A DNA stretch of 64,000 nt from Phyto melanocephala (Eukaryota > Arthropoda > Insecta > Diptera > Rhinophoridae): assembly GCA_941918925.1 (NCBI GenBank), contig OW799234.1, positions 8,399,001-8,463,000 on the forward strand, written 5' to 3'. The notes under the pieces are model-generated. The model worked only from the letters and a program-made list of their open reading frames with translations, searched no databases and was not told the DNA's origin. The position numbers and the translations under genes are program-made. Shown in pieces: positions 22,683-35,944 of this stretch. How positions within the stretch are numbered: the first letter of the stretch is position 1; each line of letters begins with the position of its first letter.

Positions 22683-23480
22683 CTATTTGCAATACCTTTT
22701 CGTTTTATTAAAACCTCCGCAATATTGTCTGACGTTGGATGGCGTCCTATCTGAAGTTTCCGGCCTCCTAACCTTCAGGTGCAGTAAGGTTAGGGGACCT
22801 GGAGGCCAACGGAAAGTGGAGTTGCTTGAAATCAGCTTATTGGGGAATTTTCGCCGCAATTCTGTCATAATAGGCGTGGTTATGTGACATATTGCTTCAT
22901 GTTGTTGAAACCACACAGAGTTGAAAATCACTGTTTTTCGGCGTAGTTCTGGAAAAAAGCTCTTTTAATTGTTAGGGTAAGATCCCCATTGACCCTAACA
23001 GTAAGACCGTTTTATTCGGGAAATTATGGCCCGACAATGAATCTTGATAAAATTGCGCACCACATTGTGACGCTAAGTGGATGCAATTGCATCTCATTGA
23101 GTATCTAAGGGTTAAAACTACTCCATATTCGACTATTTGATTTGTTAACGTTGCCGTTTAAATCAAAATGTGCCTCGTCTGACATAAAAATGCAGTTCAA
23201 GATGTTTTCATTCTCTGCTGCCATTTGAATGATCTTCTTGCAAAATTCCAAGCCAATCGGGAAGTCTGTTGTGTTCAGTTTGCTTGTTAATTAAATCTTA
23301 TATGGAATTAAGTTGACATCTTGATGGAAATTTGTCTGCATTGACTGTCTGCTGACATTCATTTTAGGAGATAAGCAGCAGCTACAGCAGCGATAGTTTC
23401 CTGCGTCCGAACTGAGGTATCTCGATGATAAGGCCTTCTTGCGATTGTGTTCGGCAAAATTATTCACGAGCCTCATTATA
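22683..23480 (-). pseudogene. mariner-like transposase relic
   Basis: Read on the minus strand through several frameshifts, the relic shows RTQETIAAVAA (linker after the helix-turn-helix), MSDEAHFDLNGNVNKSNSRI (first catalytic aspartate), HPLSVTMWCAI, IVGP and VRVNGDL. The second catalytic site is altered to WFQQHEAICHIT, with histidine replacing aspartate. RRKFPNKLISSN and FRWPPG.LTLL follow, where the third-aspartate region is damaged. It is clearly inactive. Confidence 0.82.
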
Positions 23481-23879
23481 TTTCATCTGCTAAACGTGCG
23501 CCTATATTATCTTTGGACCGAAACTACGGAAAACGGCGCACTATCCAAATTCTTGTTTCATTGTCCCAATTCCGTATGTTCCTTCGCGAGTATTAAAAGT
23601 GGTCGTCAGGTTTATATTCGACGACAGGGCGGTGTGATGGTTTATATAGTAAAACACCCACGATAATAATCGCTGAAAGGAACCCGAAAGGCTGTATGAG
23701 CCATGTAATATTTTAGCTAATGGATTAAAGATTAATATGGGCACTAGAGCTTTTACATTTATGATGGTGAAGGTCTTTTAGAGATTCTAAAGACCATTGG
23801 ATGACTGCAGTGTGTTCCCAGCGGTGATATTATACCTAGATCTTAGGATATCACTACAGTCGAGTAAGGAGTAGTCCAT

Positions 23880-24220
23880 TCTGCAGTATATAATCAAGTC
23901 TTAAGTCTAGATTGTAGTCTTGGTTAAAGTCTTATAAATATTCTAGTCAAGATTATAACTTGTAGTGTTGAATATTGGTCAGTCGATAATTAGGTTTAGT
24001 TTTATAAACGTCACAGCCTAGTATAAAGTCTTGTCTATAATCTTATCCATGGCTTAGTCTACAGTCTAGTCTAGAGTCTACTCAACATTAAACTTAAATA
24101 TTTACCGCCGTATTCAAAAAAAAATATTTCAGGTTTATTTAAAATAAGCCTTCAAAAAACATAAAATATTTTTAAGGAATACGGAAGTTAGTCTATAGTC
24201 TAACCTTTTACAAAAGGGAC
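23880..24220. repeat. TAGTC-type degenerate repeat field, second site
   Basis: AGTCTAG, TAGTCTAC and AGTCTATAGTCTAAC words recur loosely, as at 12690-14500, but no ordered unit remains. Confidence 0.45.
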
Positions 24221-25780
24221 GCATAAAATCACTATAACAATTTCATAATCTTAACCTAATTCCTTGTAGTTTGTTTAGGAAAAACACAACAACAACAACA
24301 ATATATAATGACCAACCGATAACAAATAAATTAAACAAACAAAATCACAACAATATTGTAATAGAAAATCAAACAAATGCTGGCCACTTTCATTTTCCCA
24401 CTCTGTCTCTTCCTCACTCATAATGCTTGCCCCTAAAAGCCGGCAATTGTTTGTGTTTAATAAGCTTTGGCTTGTTACAACATTGTTTCAATAATTGTTT
24501 TTGGGTATAATTTTTGTGTTAAACAACATTTTTACAAGCAAATATTTTCTATTTAACTTAGTGATAAAGTTAAACAATTTAAGGAATTGATGTTTTGGTT
24601 GTCTTGCCAAAATGCCAAGTTTATAGTTAAATCAACAAAAGAGCAACGTTGGTTTAGTATGTGGGGGGCATTGGAAATGAAGGTCTGTATGTTTACACTT
24701 TGGCTTTTTGCATATTTAAACTTTGATTTTTCCCACTGACCTCTGTTTAGTAGAGTAAACAAGGCAGGCGAAGAGGCAGAAATGGTTGGGTGAAATGTGT
24801 TTGGAAAATTTCAAAGTCAATTTAACTGGCAATTAATGCAGATTGCCTTGAAACAACAACATCATCAGCAGCATCGACATTTGCAATAACAACAACAACA
24901 TCAAAACCTTGACAGCTTTTGTAACAACAACCAAATGTGTATATTTTTTTTTGTTGAACTCTATAGCCATTGATGACATATAACACCAAAAATCTATTGC
25001 TACTGTTTTAGCTTAATGTGTTTGTTGGCTGCTTGTATTGCTCTTGTCCCCAGGGTGTCATCTGTGTTAAACATTTGCCGCGTTGATGTTTGCCTGTTGT
25101 TTTGATTGCATTTACTCCTACTACCGATTAAAAGTATTTTCTAGATAGATTCCATATCATGAGTATTTCGAATTTCTCTTAGCCCCAACTCTTTATTTGG
25201 CCAACATCATCAGTTACATCAATTGCCTTTATCATAATTATCTATAGCAGGGTATCATCCTGATTGCCAAACTGTTATTGCCTTTTTACCCTCAAATTCA
25301 TACAGTCATTTCAATGTGCTTGTTTTAATAATGCTGTCCGGCCCTACCTCACCCCTTACAGTTTGAGGTGTTTGATTGGATTTTCAATTATTCATTATTA
25401 TTGGTTGCAATTTTCACAAACACACACATTGTAAATACGTATACAAACATCTAATACTGAGTGACTGTCGCACATACATACCTTTAAACAATGTTGCATG
25501 AATGTATGGAGTGACCTGCTCAGTATTTATATCGAAGGTGATGTTGCTGATGCTGTTCTTAATGGTGAATGAAGAAATTATACAGTGGCTGCTTGCAATA
25601 ATTGGTATACAAAAAGTTCTGGAATATAATTTTAAAAATAGAACTTAAGTCATATAACGTATTGAGTGCTTTTTGTAGAAGCAGAGAACGTCTTTTTTTT
25701 AATAAAACACAACAAATTCAATAAAATGATCAAGATTTTAGTTTTATAAGTTCACAAATTGTAGGGCATTTAGTTTTTAA
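24221..25780. other. No gene recognised
   Basis: Sequence rich in CAACAACA and ATTGTT words (24286-24302, 24855-24903), with a balanced patch around 25000-25100. No frame carries a recognisable domain. Confidence 0.45.
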
Positions 25781-25785
25781 GAAAT

Positions 25786-26740
25786 TTATGTCATATGGCC
25801 TACACGACTGCGCCCTATAGAAGCCATCCTATTGGTACAATTTAGTACCACTATTGCGAGCATATTAGGTCTTATTTTTTCAATAATGCGAGAAATGTTG
25901 GCCTCTTCTACAGTCGTTCCTGGTGCCCTAAAAGTATAGATCAGAAATTGATGCACCCCCCATAAAAAGTAGTTCAAAGGTGTGAAAATACACGAACGAG
26001 GTGGCCAATTCACAGATAAATTTCTTGAGATAATTCGGTTTCCAAAGTTAAGGTGCCACGTGCTGTTTGGCAAGTTGTCCTGTTATGTTGGAACCATTTC
26101 TCTTTTGAATGATTTGCAATTGAATGAGAAATTAAAAATCATTAATAATGTTACTTTAGAATTCACTATTCTCGGCAATGTTGGCACTTCTTTCGGATTT
26201 AAAAACAAATGCTTAGGCTGATAATACTTTCGGAATATAAGCCACACCAAACAGTGATCTCTCGGAATGTAATGGAGTCACAAGAGTCTCATAAGAATTG
26301 TGTTCTTTCTAGAAATTACAATCCTGGTTGTTTTCATACCCCTTAGCCCAAAAATAAGCCGCGTCGCTGAAGATTATTTGACGATAAAAATCTCTGCAAC
26401 TTCCACTTGATTCTTAGGCCATTCACTGAACACACAACGTAATTGATGATTGGCTGGCATAAATTGTTGCACCATTTGGATGAACGCCAAGATATTTTTT
26501 CAAAAATTTTTAAATAGTAAAGAGGCAGACTCCGAGTTGCAGAGAACAGCGTCGAATCAATAAATTCGAGTTCTCTGTTACACTCACGTCTACGGCAGTA
26601 GCGACTTCACACGATACGGACTAGATTTGGCTTAAATTATTCAAAAGAGAAAATATACTTATGAATCGATTCATAGTAATACGTGGTAACTGATCAGATG
26701 AACCATTATGTGAATCATAAACTTGAACGAATTCTCTAAA
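25786..26740 (-). pseudogene. mariner-like transposase relic
   Basis: The minus strand, read across frameshifts, gives TENSNLSIRRCSLQLGV (end of the DNA-binding half), PANHQLRCVFSEW and IIFSDAAYFWAKGYENNQDC, in which the usual acidic residue after the first aspartate is lost. It continues with HNRTTCQTARGT (second aspartate replaced by N), then SVNWPPRSCIFTPLNYFLWG (third aspartate replaced by N) and a C-terminus RSRVGHM. Two of three catalytic residues are changed, so it cannot be active. It is the most complete of the minus-strand copies. Confidence 0.85.
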
Positions 26741-26900
26741 GTTTTGGGAGACCAAACACCGAATTTTTAAAATAAGTTTCTATGATCGGCAAACGTTTTT
26801 CCGGTGTAAGATTTTGCTTGGTATTTTTCAAAGCATACGGAAAAAAGTGAAACACTCTTCATTAGTATGGAATCTAGCTTTACAGTTTTGCATATCAGAA

Positions 26901-27510
<610 letters not shown>

Positions 27511-29560
27511 CCTCCTAGAACATATGCTGTACTTTCTTATTATATAAACTTTTACGAATACTTTTATAGTTTGTTAAAAGTGAAAAATTTGTTTAAAGTA
27601 TTTGAATGAGTAAATCATTTTAATTTTAGCTCAAGTTCATTTATTCTATTATTTAATTTCCTAAAACATTTTCTAATTAAATTGTAATCATTTAAGAAAC
27701 TTAAAAAACTATTCCGGTATTAGACGTGTGGAATACATTTTCGAAAGCAGCTACGATTTCATCATCCGCACTCTTTATCGGTATTTACTCACTCTTACTG
27801 GAAATTCTAAGTTCATGTGAACAGTTTCAGTTCACAATCCCAAGCATGAAAGTTGTTCAGCGGTTTACCCGAATCTCGCGGTCTAGTTAATACACGTTGA
27901 TACTTTCACAGTAAATTTAATATATAAAGTTCGAATAGAAATTTAATATATTATTTTTTAAGTTTCATACTAAATACTAAGTCCCCTAATAGTATGCAAT
28001 GGTTTCCTTAAAATTTATTAGATAGTGTTATATCCTTAAAGTATGCTTTAAATTTAATACTTTTTTTTGATTAAGCTCTAAAAATAACGCGACCTAAGGA
28101 ATAGTATTATTATCAAAGCCTTAAATTTAAATAAAGAAATTTTTGTTCTCCACTGTTTATCTCAATTTTAGTTTGAGCATGAGTTTTGATTTTGGTAGTG
28201 TTAACATTTACATTTGAATTGATTGTGTTTTGTTTTAATATCATCAAACATCCACACATACATTTTCTCTTAAAAACAAGATAATTTTACATATACACAC
28301 AAACACAGAACTCTCACTTAAATCCAATCACCAGTAAGTGAAGAGATTTTTACAGGACAACAACAACAACAGACTTTGATTGCTATAGAACATAAAAATT
28401 TGTTTTGTCCAATTTTTTTTTTGTTCTGCAATTTTCCAACACATCAATTTCGATTGCAACATTAAAAGGAATTCTTAATAAACTAAATGGAAATGGGAGA
28501 AGCAAAATCTCAGCAGCAGTAGTAACACAAAATTACAGGAAATCTCATTAAACATTAAAAAAATATTTTGGTGATTTTTGTTTTAATTAAAATATTTATT
28601 TGTCTGTTTGCTGATAACTTGTTTTGCATTTAAGGAATGCTTGTAAAGAAAAATAAAGGACTTTTTCTTATTTATTTTGAAACTTTCCCCACATTTTGGC
28701 ACAGGCAGAAAAGACTTAAAATATAGAAGAAATTAAAATACAAAAAATTTGAGGCAAAATGTGTAAAAAATTAAAATGCTTTTGGCGTTCTTTTTTTTTC
28801 GTTCATACAAAAAGGTTAAATTTTTCTTTAAACAAAAAGAAAAATTTCTGAAAAAGTATTGGTTTTTAAAACAAACAAAAAAAAATTAAATAAAATAAGA
28901 AACTGCATAAATATTTGTTAAACAAAACTTTAGCATAATTTATGGCTAAAAAACCCCTTAAAAACAATGTGGAAGATTTGTTAGAAAAAATCCTTAAAAA
29001 ATAAACTTTTACTAAACACCGCAAAAAATATTTTAAAATATCCAAACATTAGTGCATTTATATGTTGAAAAAAAAGGAAAGAGGAAATAAAATAAATAAT
29101 ACGGGGTAAAACAGCCAGCCAAAAAAAAAATTATATAAAATTAAACACCACCTAAAGGTATGCAACAAATTGGTAAATATAACTTGAGCAGAAGACACTG
29201 GGGAAAAGTTTCTTATTAAAATTAAGTTTCAAGTGGAACTTATTTCTTATTTTTTTATTTCACCAACCATTATTGTTTAAAATACATATATTGAAATATG
29301 ATTAACAGATTCCCAATATTCCGAGGTATATAGACTATTGCACTCCAGTTTACTGCTGTGAGAGAAGTTTCTCTGTGTCACCAGATTAACACCACTGGAT
29401 GGGAAAGGTAGATAGGGTAGGTAGGGAAATTTAGAAAAGGGGTAACCACTCCTTATTAAAAGAAGGAGTGTATTCCAGAATAGTGAATTAATCGGGTTAT
29501 ATTTGTATATGCATCGGTTTTAGCAGTCTATTAAATCTAGGCTGCCTATGAATTTTTAGT
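27511..29560. other. No gene recognised
   Basis: AT-rich sequence. CCTAATAGTATGC (27984) and CCTTAAAGTATGC (28033) are one-mismatch forms of a motif that recurs across the window. No protein domain was seen. Confidence 0.45.
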
Positions 29561-29881
29561 ATATATATAATACAAGGTATCTCTGAACGAGATGGTTACA
29601 CATTTCACTGTTAAGCTCAGATGGTTAGAAGTGTCAGGCAACCGTGTCGTGGTCGGACTAGAGAAGAATTTTATTCTTGTCCTCTCGGGGCAAGATTGAC
29701 ATCAGAAACTATAAAAATCAAACTGTGTGGTCCGCAGGGGCTGCTTAATAGCAGGACAGATTTAGTTGTCGATAGACACTTATTAAAAAAAGATTCTTGT
29801 GAAACTCTCTCTCGCTTCAAGTTTGTGATCTTGATGGTACTTTACCGCATCTTGAGTTTTACTGGGTTAGGAAATCAAAGT

Positions 29882-30062
29882 GGTTAGGTTAGGTAGAACA
29901 GGCTGCAGCTCACTTGGGTTCGTTATATTGATCCCTTTGTGATACCTGAATAGAAAACTAATAATAGAAAAGAGAGAAGAGAAGCAGACAGCAGCAGAAT
30001 CGAACCCAAAACTCCTATATTAGCACACTATTGACTAGTCCACCGAGGCAACCTGTGTTTCC
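29882..30062 (-). mobile_element. tRNA-headed SINE with LINE-like tail
   Basis: On the minus strand the head (about 30052 down to 29990) reads TTGCCTCGGTGGACTAGTC (A-box region) and, about 30 bases on, GGGTTCGATTC (B-box), as in tRNA-derived SINEs. A pyrimidine-rich body (CTTCTCTTCTCTCTTTTC) follows. The tail, GGTATCACAAAGGGATC...CCAAGTGAGCTGCAG and (ACCTA)n, matches the 3' end of the LINE copies at 14510 and 19333. Total length is about 180 bp. It is a likely LINE-mobilised SINE. A decayed tRNA gene is less likely because the tail is present. Confidence 0.72.
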
Positions 30063-30931
30063 TTTACATCGACCTCATTTTATTAATTAATTATTTTTTA
30101 TTAATTTAGCTTGGACTGTCCATGGTCTTTAAATGATTAAAAACTGACGTGCATTGCATTGTGTTCTCTTATGAAAAAAAATTTCCTATTGAGCAGTTTA
30201 TAAACTTTAAAAATGATCATGTTTACTAAACTTAACGCAGTCGCGAAATTGTGTGATTACGAACGGCCACCGGAGGTAATTTTCAAACCTAAGTATTTTG
30301 AGAAGCGGCTGTGACCACCAATGGACGCCTTCCAAACATTTTCATCGAATTTGGTGTCAAAGTTAATGCGAAAATATTTTAAAGTTTGTTTCAGAGCCGT
30401 ATGCAGGTAAATATTTCGGTCGAAGACCATGCACGTTTCAACAAGACTCAACACCATCCAAGAATTATAAAAAACCTTACTCTACACTTCATTTCATCTA
30501 CACAATGGCTTTTGAATTTGCCATAAGCAAACCTGATGGCGAAACTGAGCACTTAAAAAATATAACAGTATGAATGCCCTAAACAGTGACACTGTATGTG
30601 AGTGGGACAAAATATCGGACGATCATAATCGTGCAGCCAGTCTGTAGTAGTGCAAGATAGGAATTATTGAATGTTATTTGAAAACTTTAGTTTTTCTTAT
30701 TGCGGAGTAATTTGAAAAGATTAGGCGTAATGAGGGAATGACGTAGTCAGAGGTCATCAAATTTTGAGTCACTGGTGATCATGGTAAAATCTTCATTAAA
30801 AGCTAGTTGGCATAACATCTGCCAAACCCCTACAAAATATGCAGAAACGGGCCTCCAGTTGGAGGAGGGACAAGCTTAAGGTGGCATGACATGTATAAGG
30901 TATCGCAACGTAATGAATTAAGGACTTAAAT
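30063..30931. other. No gene recognised
   Basis: A minus-strand frame at 30257-30457 has balanced composition but matches no family I recognise. The rest is AT-rich. Confidence 0.4.
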
Positions 30932-31720
30932 GTGGTGGATTTAAGGTGATTTGCTGTTTTATCTAACAGCTTCCTGTCCTGATATTAAAACATGCCTTCC
31001 GATAACTTTAATATCGAATAATAATTTTTGGGTCTCAAAGAACCATGAAACACTGATTTCCTAAAAATATGCTATTTTTTCATAGACATCTACTTATAAA
31101 TGATTAAAATGAATTGTAGTGGATTTAAGGTAGTTTGCTGTTTAATCTAACTCAACAGGTTTCTGTACTGATGCTAACACATGACTCTTGATTACACTAA
31201 TATCGAATAAAGATTTCTCGAATAAAGGTCTGGTTTCCTAAAAGTATGCTATTTTTAATTGTCATCTTCCTATAAATGATTCACCTCAATGACTCTTACG
31301 TGACCTTTAAAATATGTATGTCATAGAACATGTAAAAAAATACTAACAATCAATGACATTATTATTCAATACTTATCACCAGGTTGTTGTCTTAACTGAG
31401 CAAATGCTATTTTTTGCGTCTGACCTCTTTCGTATAACTTATTTATCTCATTGATTAGCCATACATAGGCTTTAAAACATCTCTCTAAAAAGAGCAAGAA
31501 ATTTATTTCCTTTGATAACACTCTCATTTAAAATATATTTTTAGGATCTTGTCTAAACTAAGCACAGGCAACGAACTTTCTAAAAGTAGATTGTAATTTT
31601 TATTTTAAGATTCCTTTTGTAGTTTATTTATTCATCTCATTGACTTCTATATGACCCTAAAGCATGTCACGTAAGTTCTTCCAGCAATATTTATTAGCCT
31701 TCTGAGTATTCATTAGCCAA
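30932..31720. repeat. Degenerate tandem array, unit about 160-185 bp
   Basis: Two clear units start at about 30932 and 31116 (GT.GTGGATTTAAGGT...TTTGCTGTTT.ATCTAAC, ...TAATATCGAATAA, CTAAAAATATGCTATTTTTT). More decayed units follow, anchored by CTAAAAGTATGCTATTTTTA at 31238, GCAAATGCTATTTTTT at about 31400 and CTAAAAGTAGATTG at 31580. Each is followed by a TCATTGA.T or TGACC segment. It looks like a short old satellite patch. Confidence 0.6.
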
Positions 31721-32895
31721 ATACCGGGGACAGTTTGGTATGGCCCACATTTTATATGTCAATATTGATAAACAACTGTCATCATGTGTGATGTGATGGT
31801 TTGAATTAATATCAGGTTTGACAATAAATCAAACTTACAAACAGAATTAATGAAACAAATATATATACATACGGATTATGAGGAAAAAGAAAAAGAACAA
31901 AAAAAATATAGTCTGGATATAAAGAAAATGGAAAAACATTTGTCTGGCACAGAAAAAAAAAAACAACAGAAATAATGATGAAACTAATGAAAGTCACTCG
32001 TAAAATTGACACATAAATAATGACAAGGACATTAGGTTTTATATAGACAGACAGACAGACACACACAAACACACTAGCTATTGTGTAGCAGTATGACAAA
32101 CAAACAAAGACAAATGGTCAGAAAACACCTTGAACTTATACCCTTACAGTCATACATACTCTTATACTTAAAGAAAGTGGGGAGGGATTTTAAAACATTA
32201 GTATTTTAATATCATTTTACTCGTATGTGACATAAATAAAAATTTTAAAATATTTTTTATTGTTGTTTGTTTGTTTGTTTTCAAAACCCTTTGACATGTT
32301 CTGCACGATTTCATTTTGGAAAATTATAATAGACTATTGGAGTGTCTTTGCGAGACATGTCTTATTTATTTCAAGTTTTTCTCAATTTTCTTTTTTTGCT
32401 AAGCAGAGCTGGAACGTTGTGTAGGGGAAAAAAATGATAAATGATTTTTTATGATTTGTTAGGGCAGCAGGATATATCAATGTTTAATGGAAATTTAAAA
32501 GGAGATCATTGGTTGGGGGTAAAAGACAGACAGATAACTCTACTGTAAATCAAGCAAAGTACATGTCTGGATGATAGAATTAAAATTCGTCTGAGTTCTC
32601 CCAAAGTGCTGCTTTACATATACACGCCTATTTTAATGACTATAGCCTTGCAAACGTTGTCTTGGTTATTACGATAACACCAAAAAAAGAATGAGTGAAG
32701 TCGGTAGATCCTTGCTTAGGTTAGGTTCTTACATACATGCGGCAATTGGATGTTTCTTAAAGCCCAATATAAGTAAAGAAGAGGCTAACTGTCACATAAA
32801 CTCTTTTTTGCAGCTCACTTTTTGATATTTATGAAACTCTGGCAAAAAATCATGGTTATTTTGACACTTAAACCGTGATGCCAAATTATCCAAAT
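31721..32895. other. No gene recognised
   Basis: AT-rich sequence with a (GACA)n/(CA)n run at 32043-32072. The minus-strand frame across 31812-32099 is hydrophobic low-complexity sequence and is not considered a gene. Confidence 0.45.
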
Positions 32896-32899
32896 TAAC

Positions 32900-33380
32900 T
32901 TTTAAGATCAGTGTCATCGATTTCGATATTGCAAATTTGTGTTGAGATTTGGGGCTGAGTTTTGGCCTAATGAGTTTGTTATTTAACAAAATTTTCACAT
33001 ATGGAGTAAAACCAATCCAAAAGAGAACAGAAAGGTTTCAATACATCCGGAAAAATATATCGTTTGGTGCGGTTTACATGCTGGTGGCATCATCGGACCT
33101 TATTTCTTCAAAAACAAAGCTAAAGCTAGGGCTACGGTTAATAAAAATAGTTAACGGATCATGAGAAATAATTTTTAGTTTGAAATATTTTCGACATTGA
33201 ACCGCGCGAGATGTGGCTTAAACAGGATGGCCCTAAACGGAAAACGCGAGCCGCTATTTATTGAAATAATAATATTACGGTAAGTTGATTTCAAGAAATG
33301 GACCTGCCAGTTAGCGTCCAAGGTCGTTAGAAATATGTGCAACTGATACAAAAATTTTAGATATTGGAACAAGTTAGAGA
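32900..33380 (+). pseudogene. mariner-like transposase relic (upstream of a pair)
   Basis: Read on the plus strand with frameshifts: FWPNEFVI.QNFHIWSKTNP, then HPEKYIVWCGLHAGGIIGPY and ATVNKNS. MWLKQDGPKRKTRAAI follows (second aspartate present) and then broken VISRNGPVDWPP-like sequence. It stops at about 33380, where the N-terminal linker of a second mariner copy begins. Heavily decayed. Confidence 0.72.
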
Positions 33381-33384
33381 TGTG

Positions 33385-34010
33385 TAGAATTGAACTGGCA
33401 GACTTCATATAAGAACAATTGAAAATATTGCCGTTGTAGTCGGCAGTGTTGAGGTAAACCCCGGGCTTGTACATTTTTGAAATTAGGCTTATCACAAATG
33501 TTATTACACAATATTTTGCATAATGACTTAGTTTTCAAGGCTTCCCAAGTTTAGTTAAAACAAGAACTTAAGCTTACGGACCATCAACAACTGATAAGGG
33601 TCATGAAAAGCATCAAACTGATGCGAAAGATCATCGAAAAATCATCTAGATTAATAAAGCCTCTCGGTCACCTCTTAGGCAGTATTAACAAGCTTAATAA
33701 TAGCATTTGAGGCTGGAGAATCCAAGCCTGTTCATCTTTATCGTGTAAGCGTTTAGTGGAGTTTTTGGTCTGACAAGGTTATTGAACCCGTTTTAAGGCA
33801 TCGAGGTTGCAGCAACTATAACGGTGAATATATTCCGCAATAGAAGAATAACAAGTATTTTTGTTTGGCCGGAATTGGAAGATATTGATGAGCACGAAGT
33901 TGATTTTTAACGCAACGGTCTTACATCCCACGCAATTAATGATACCATTATTCTTCTGAGGGAAAGTTTCCTAACTGTGTGATTTCTGGAAAAGGGATCA
34001 CAATTTTATG
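33385..34010 (+). pseudogene. mariner-like transposase relic (second of tandem pair)
   Basis: It begins TGRLHIRTIENIAVVVGSVE.NPG (linker after the helix-turn-helix). It continues KASQV.LKQELKLTDHQQ (33547-33590), then VHLYRVSV and VEFLVSDKVIEPV. The end is VAATITVNIFRN..ITSIFV, WPELEDIDEHE and NGLTSHAINDTIILLRESF, where the second catalytic aspartate is changed to N. The C-terminus was not found. Both members of the pair point the same way. Confidence 0.72.
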
Positions 34011-34109
34011 TATATCTTTAGAGTCATATTAAATCTATAAATAGTAACAAATGTGTCTATGAATTATTCAAGGGCTACAAAATATTAATTTTTGTTTTAA
34101 AAGTAAACT

Positions 34110-34430
34110 AAAAAAACAGAGGAAGTCGTGTGTATTTGCTCATAAGTTATATAGGTTATGGGGCGATTATGCTGATTTCCAATACCGATTTGCTCCCAAA
34201 TATTTATAATATTTTAAAACCTTACACAGGTCTTGGCAACTTCGAGGGTCTTTAGAAACTTGATTTCAACATACCAATGGAAAAACGGACAGAAGGACAA
34301 AATTATATATTATTTAAAAGCTTTCAGAAAATTTATACCTTATGGAGTTGAAAATGAATATCGTAGAAATTTCAGACAAAAATACAAACCCATATATACC
34401 CTTTTACACTGTCGTGTGAAGGGCATCAAC
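34110..34430 (-). mobile_element. Divergent (GTCY)n-type element, partial
   Basis: It has GAAGTCGTGTGTATTTGCTCATAA, TTCCAATACCGATTTGCTCCC, TTGATTTCAACATACCAATGG, GGACAGAAGGACA, TCGTAGAAATTTCAGAC and the end TACCCTTTTACACTGTCGTGTGAAGGG. The A/T-run block and left hairpin are absent, so it is an old truncated copy. Confidence 0.68.
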
Positions 34431-35940
34431 TCTTTCCCCTACCCAATAATAAAAATGTTTATGCTTTCTGTTTTTAAATTCAGCCTCTTTTTGCTACTTA
34501 TTTTTCACAAATTCACCTTTTATAATAGACATTTGCTAAATGAAACAATATTTATGATGATCTAACTTACTTAGCCACGCGTACATCTGTGTTAGTAAAA
34601 TGCACATGTATGGATGTGTGTTAAAAAATATGACATTTATTTGAATTTATAGATGTCATCATACATACGTTTGTCATTTGTATTTGTCGAAGCTGCCACA
34701 AACATTCAAGAGTATTTCTGTTTTTTGTTTCAATCAAACATTTATTTGTTGTTATTTCTAACATTTCTTACTGTTTGTCACTGTCATTTGGTCATTAATA
34801 TTTATTAATTTTTATACCCCTGATATTTTGATAATCTGAGTTCTAGATGGATGTGAAAATCTATAACCAAGAAAATAATATGATTTTACTCTTCTTCATG
34901 GCGTGTGTGTGTGTGTGTGTGCGTTTGTGTTGTTTGTGTAATATAATGATGTTTTTGTTTTTGTCATCAATATTATTACACATCTACTCAGAATGTTGCA
35001 TAGATATTTATGTATGCATGTGTGTGTGTGTCTGTGTGGAAATATAACCAGTTATTAGAAGCTTTGTTAGTGGGTGAGTATAGATTTCCTTTTACTTCGT
35101 TATGGGTGCTTAAATCACTCTCAGAGCATTAGTGGCTTTTATCAAACGAAAATCTCATTCCCTTGCACACACATCTAATGCAAATGCATACGTCTGTGTG
35201 TGTTTTTGTAACTGCTTATTATGCATGTAAGTATGTAGACTACAGCTTTATATCTATGCATTTGTATTTGTTAGTTCTGGTTTGTTTGCTCTAGATATTG
35301 AAGTTACTGCGAGAGCCAGCACTGTTTTTGTGGGGACAATATTTGTGGTCGTCGTCGTGGTGGTGGTAGGGAGGTGGTTGTTTGATTTTTGCATGTCTTT
35401 GACAGATTAGTTGTGTCTGTATTAGAAGACATCATGTCATCTACATTTAGTAGCTACTCTTGCACAAATGTGTATAAAATCTATAAATGAACTTGTTAGA
35501 CGTGTTTGGAATAAATAACAACAACAACAACAACAACAAAAAAAATTAATATTAATGAATTTATTTATGGATTTTAAAGGAAAGTAATTTACTCTGTACA
35601 AAACATGTGTAAAGTTAGACATTTTTGCGTTTTTCAATCTTCAACTTTGCTATGGAAAAACAATTTCAGTGAAAAAGTTTGTTTCAATATATTTTTAACC
35701 TCGAGCTGAAGTACATATACACTGGTATGTACATCTGGGTATTTTTCTACGTAGTAGTTCCACATAAGTTGCGCGTTATCCGTCGTGAGAAAATATCTTA
35801 CTAGAATTTATTTACAAAACAGTTTACAAAAGCTTGAAAGCGTCTGCTAATTGCACTGCTAGCCTTTTGTGGCTAAGCCATTTACCCTCTAACATGATTC
35901 AATTATTATTTTCAGGACAATTTTTTTTTTCTAGAGAAAA
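34431..35940. other. No gene recognised; short microsatellites
   Basis: AT-rich sequence with (GT)n runs at 34904-34921 and 35020-35035, GTCGTCGTCGTGGTGG (35350-35366) and (CAA)n at 35518-35538. No coding signature. Confidence 0.45.
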
Positions 35941-35944
35941 AAAA

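Noticed and set aside
30257..30457. Minus-strand frame of 66 codons ending near a GGH motif
   Set aside because: It was considered as a mariner C-terminus because of SIGGHSRF, but no upstream catalytic motifs align and the match is too short.
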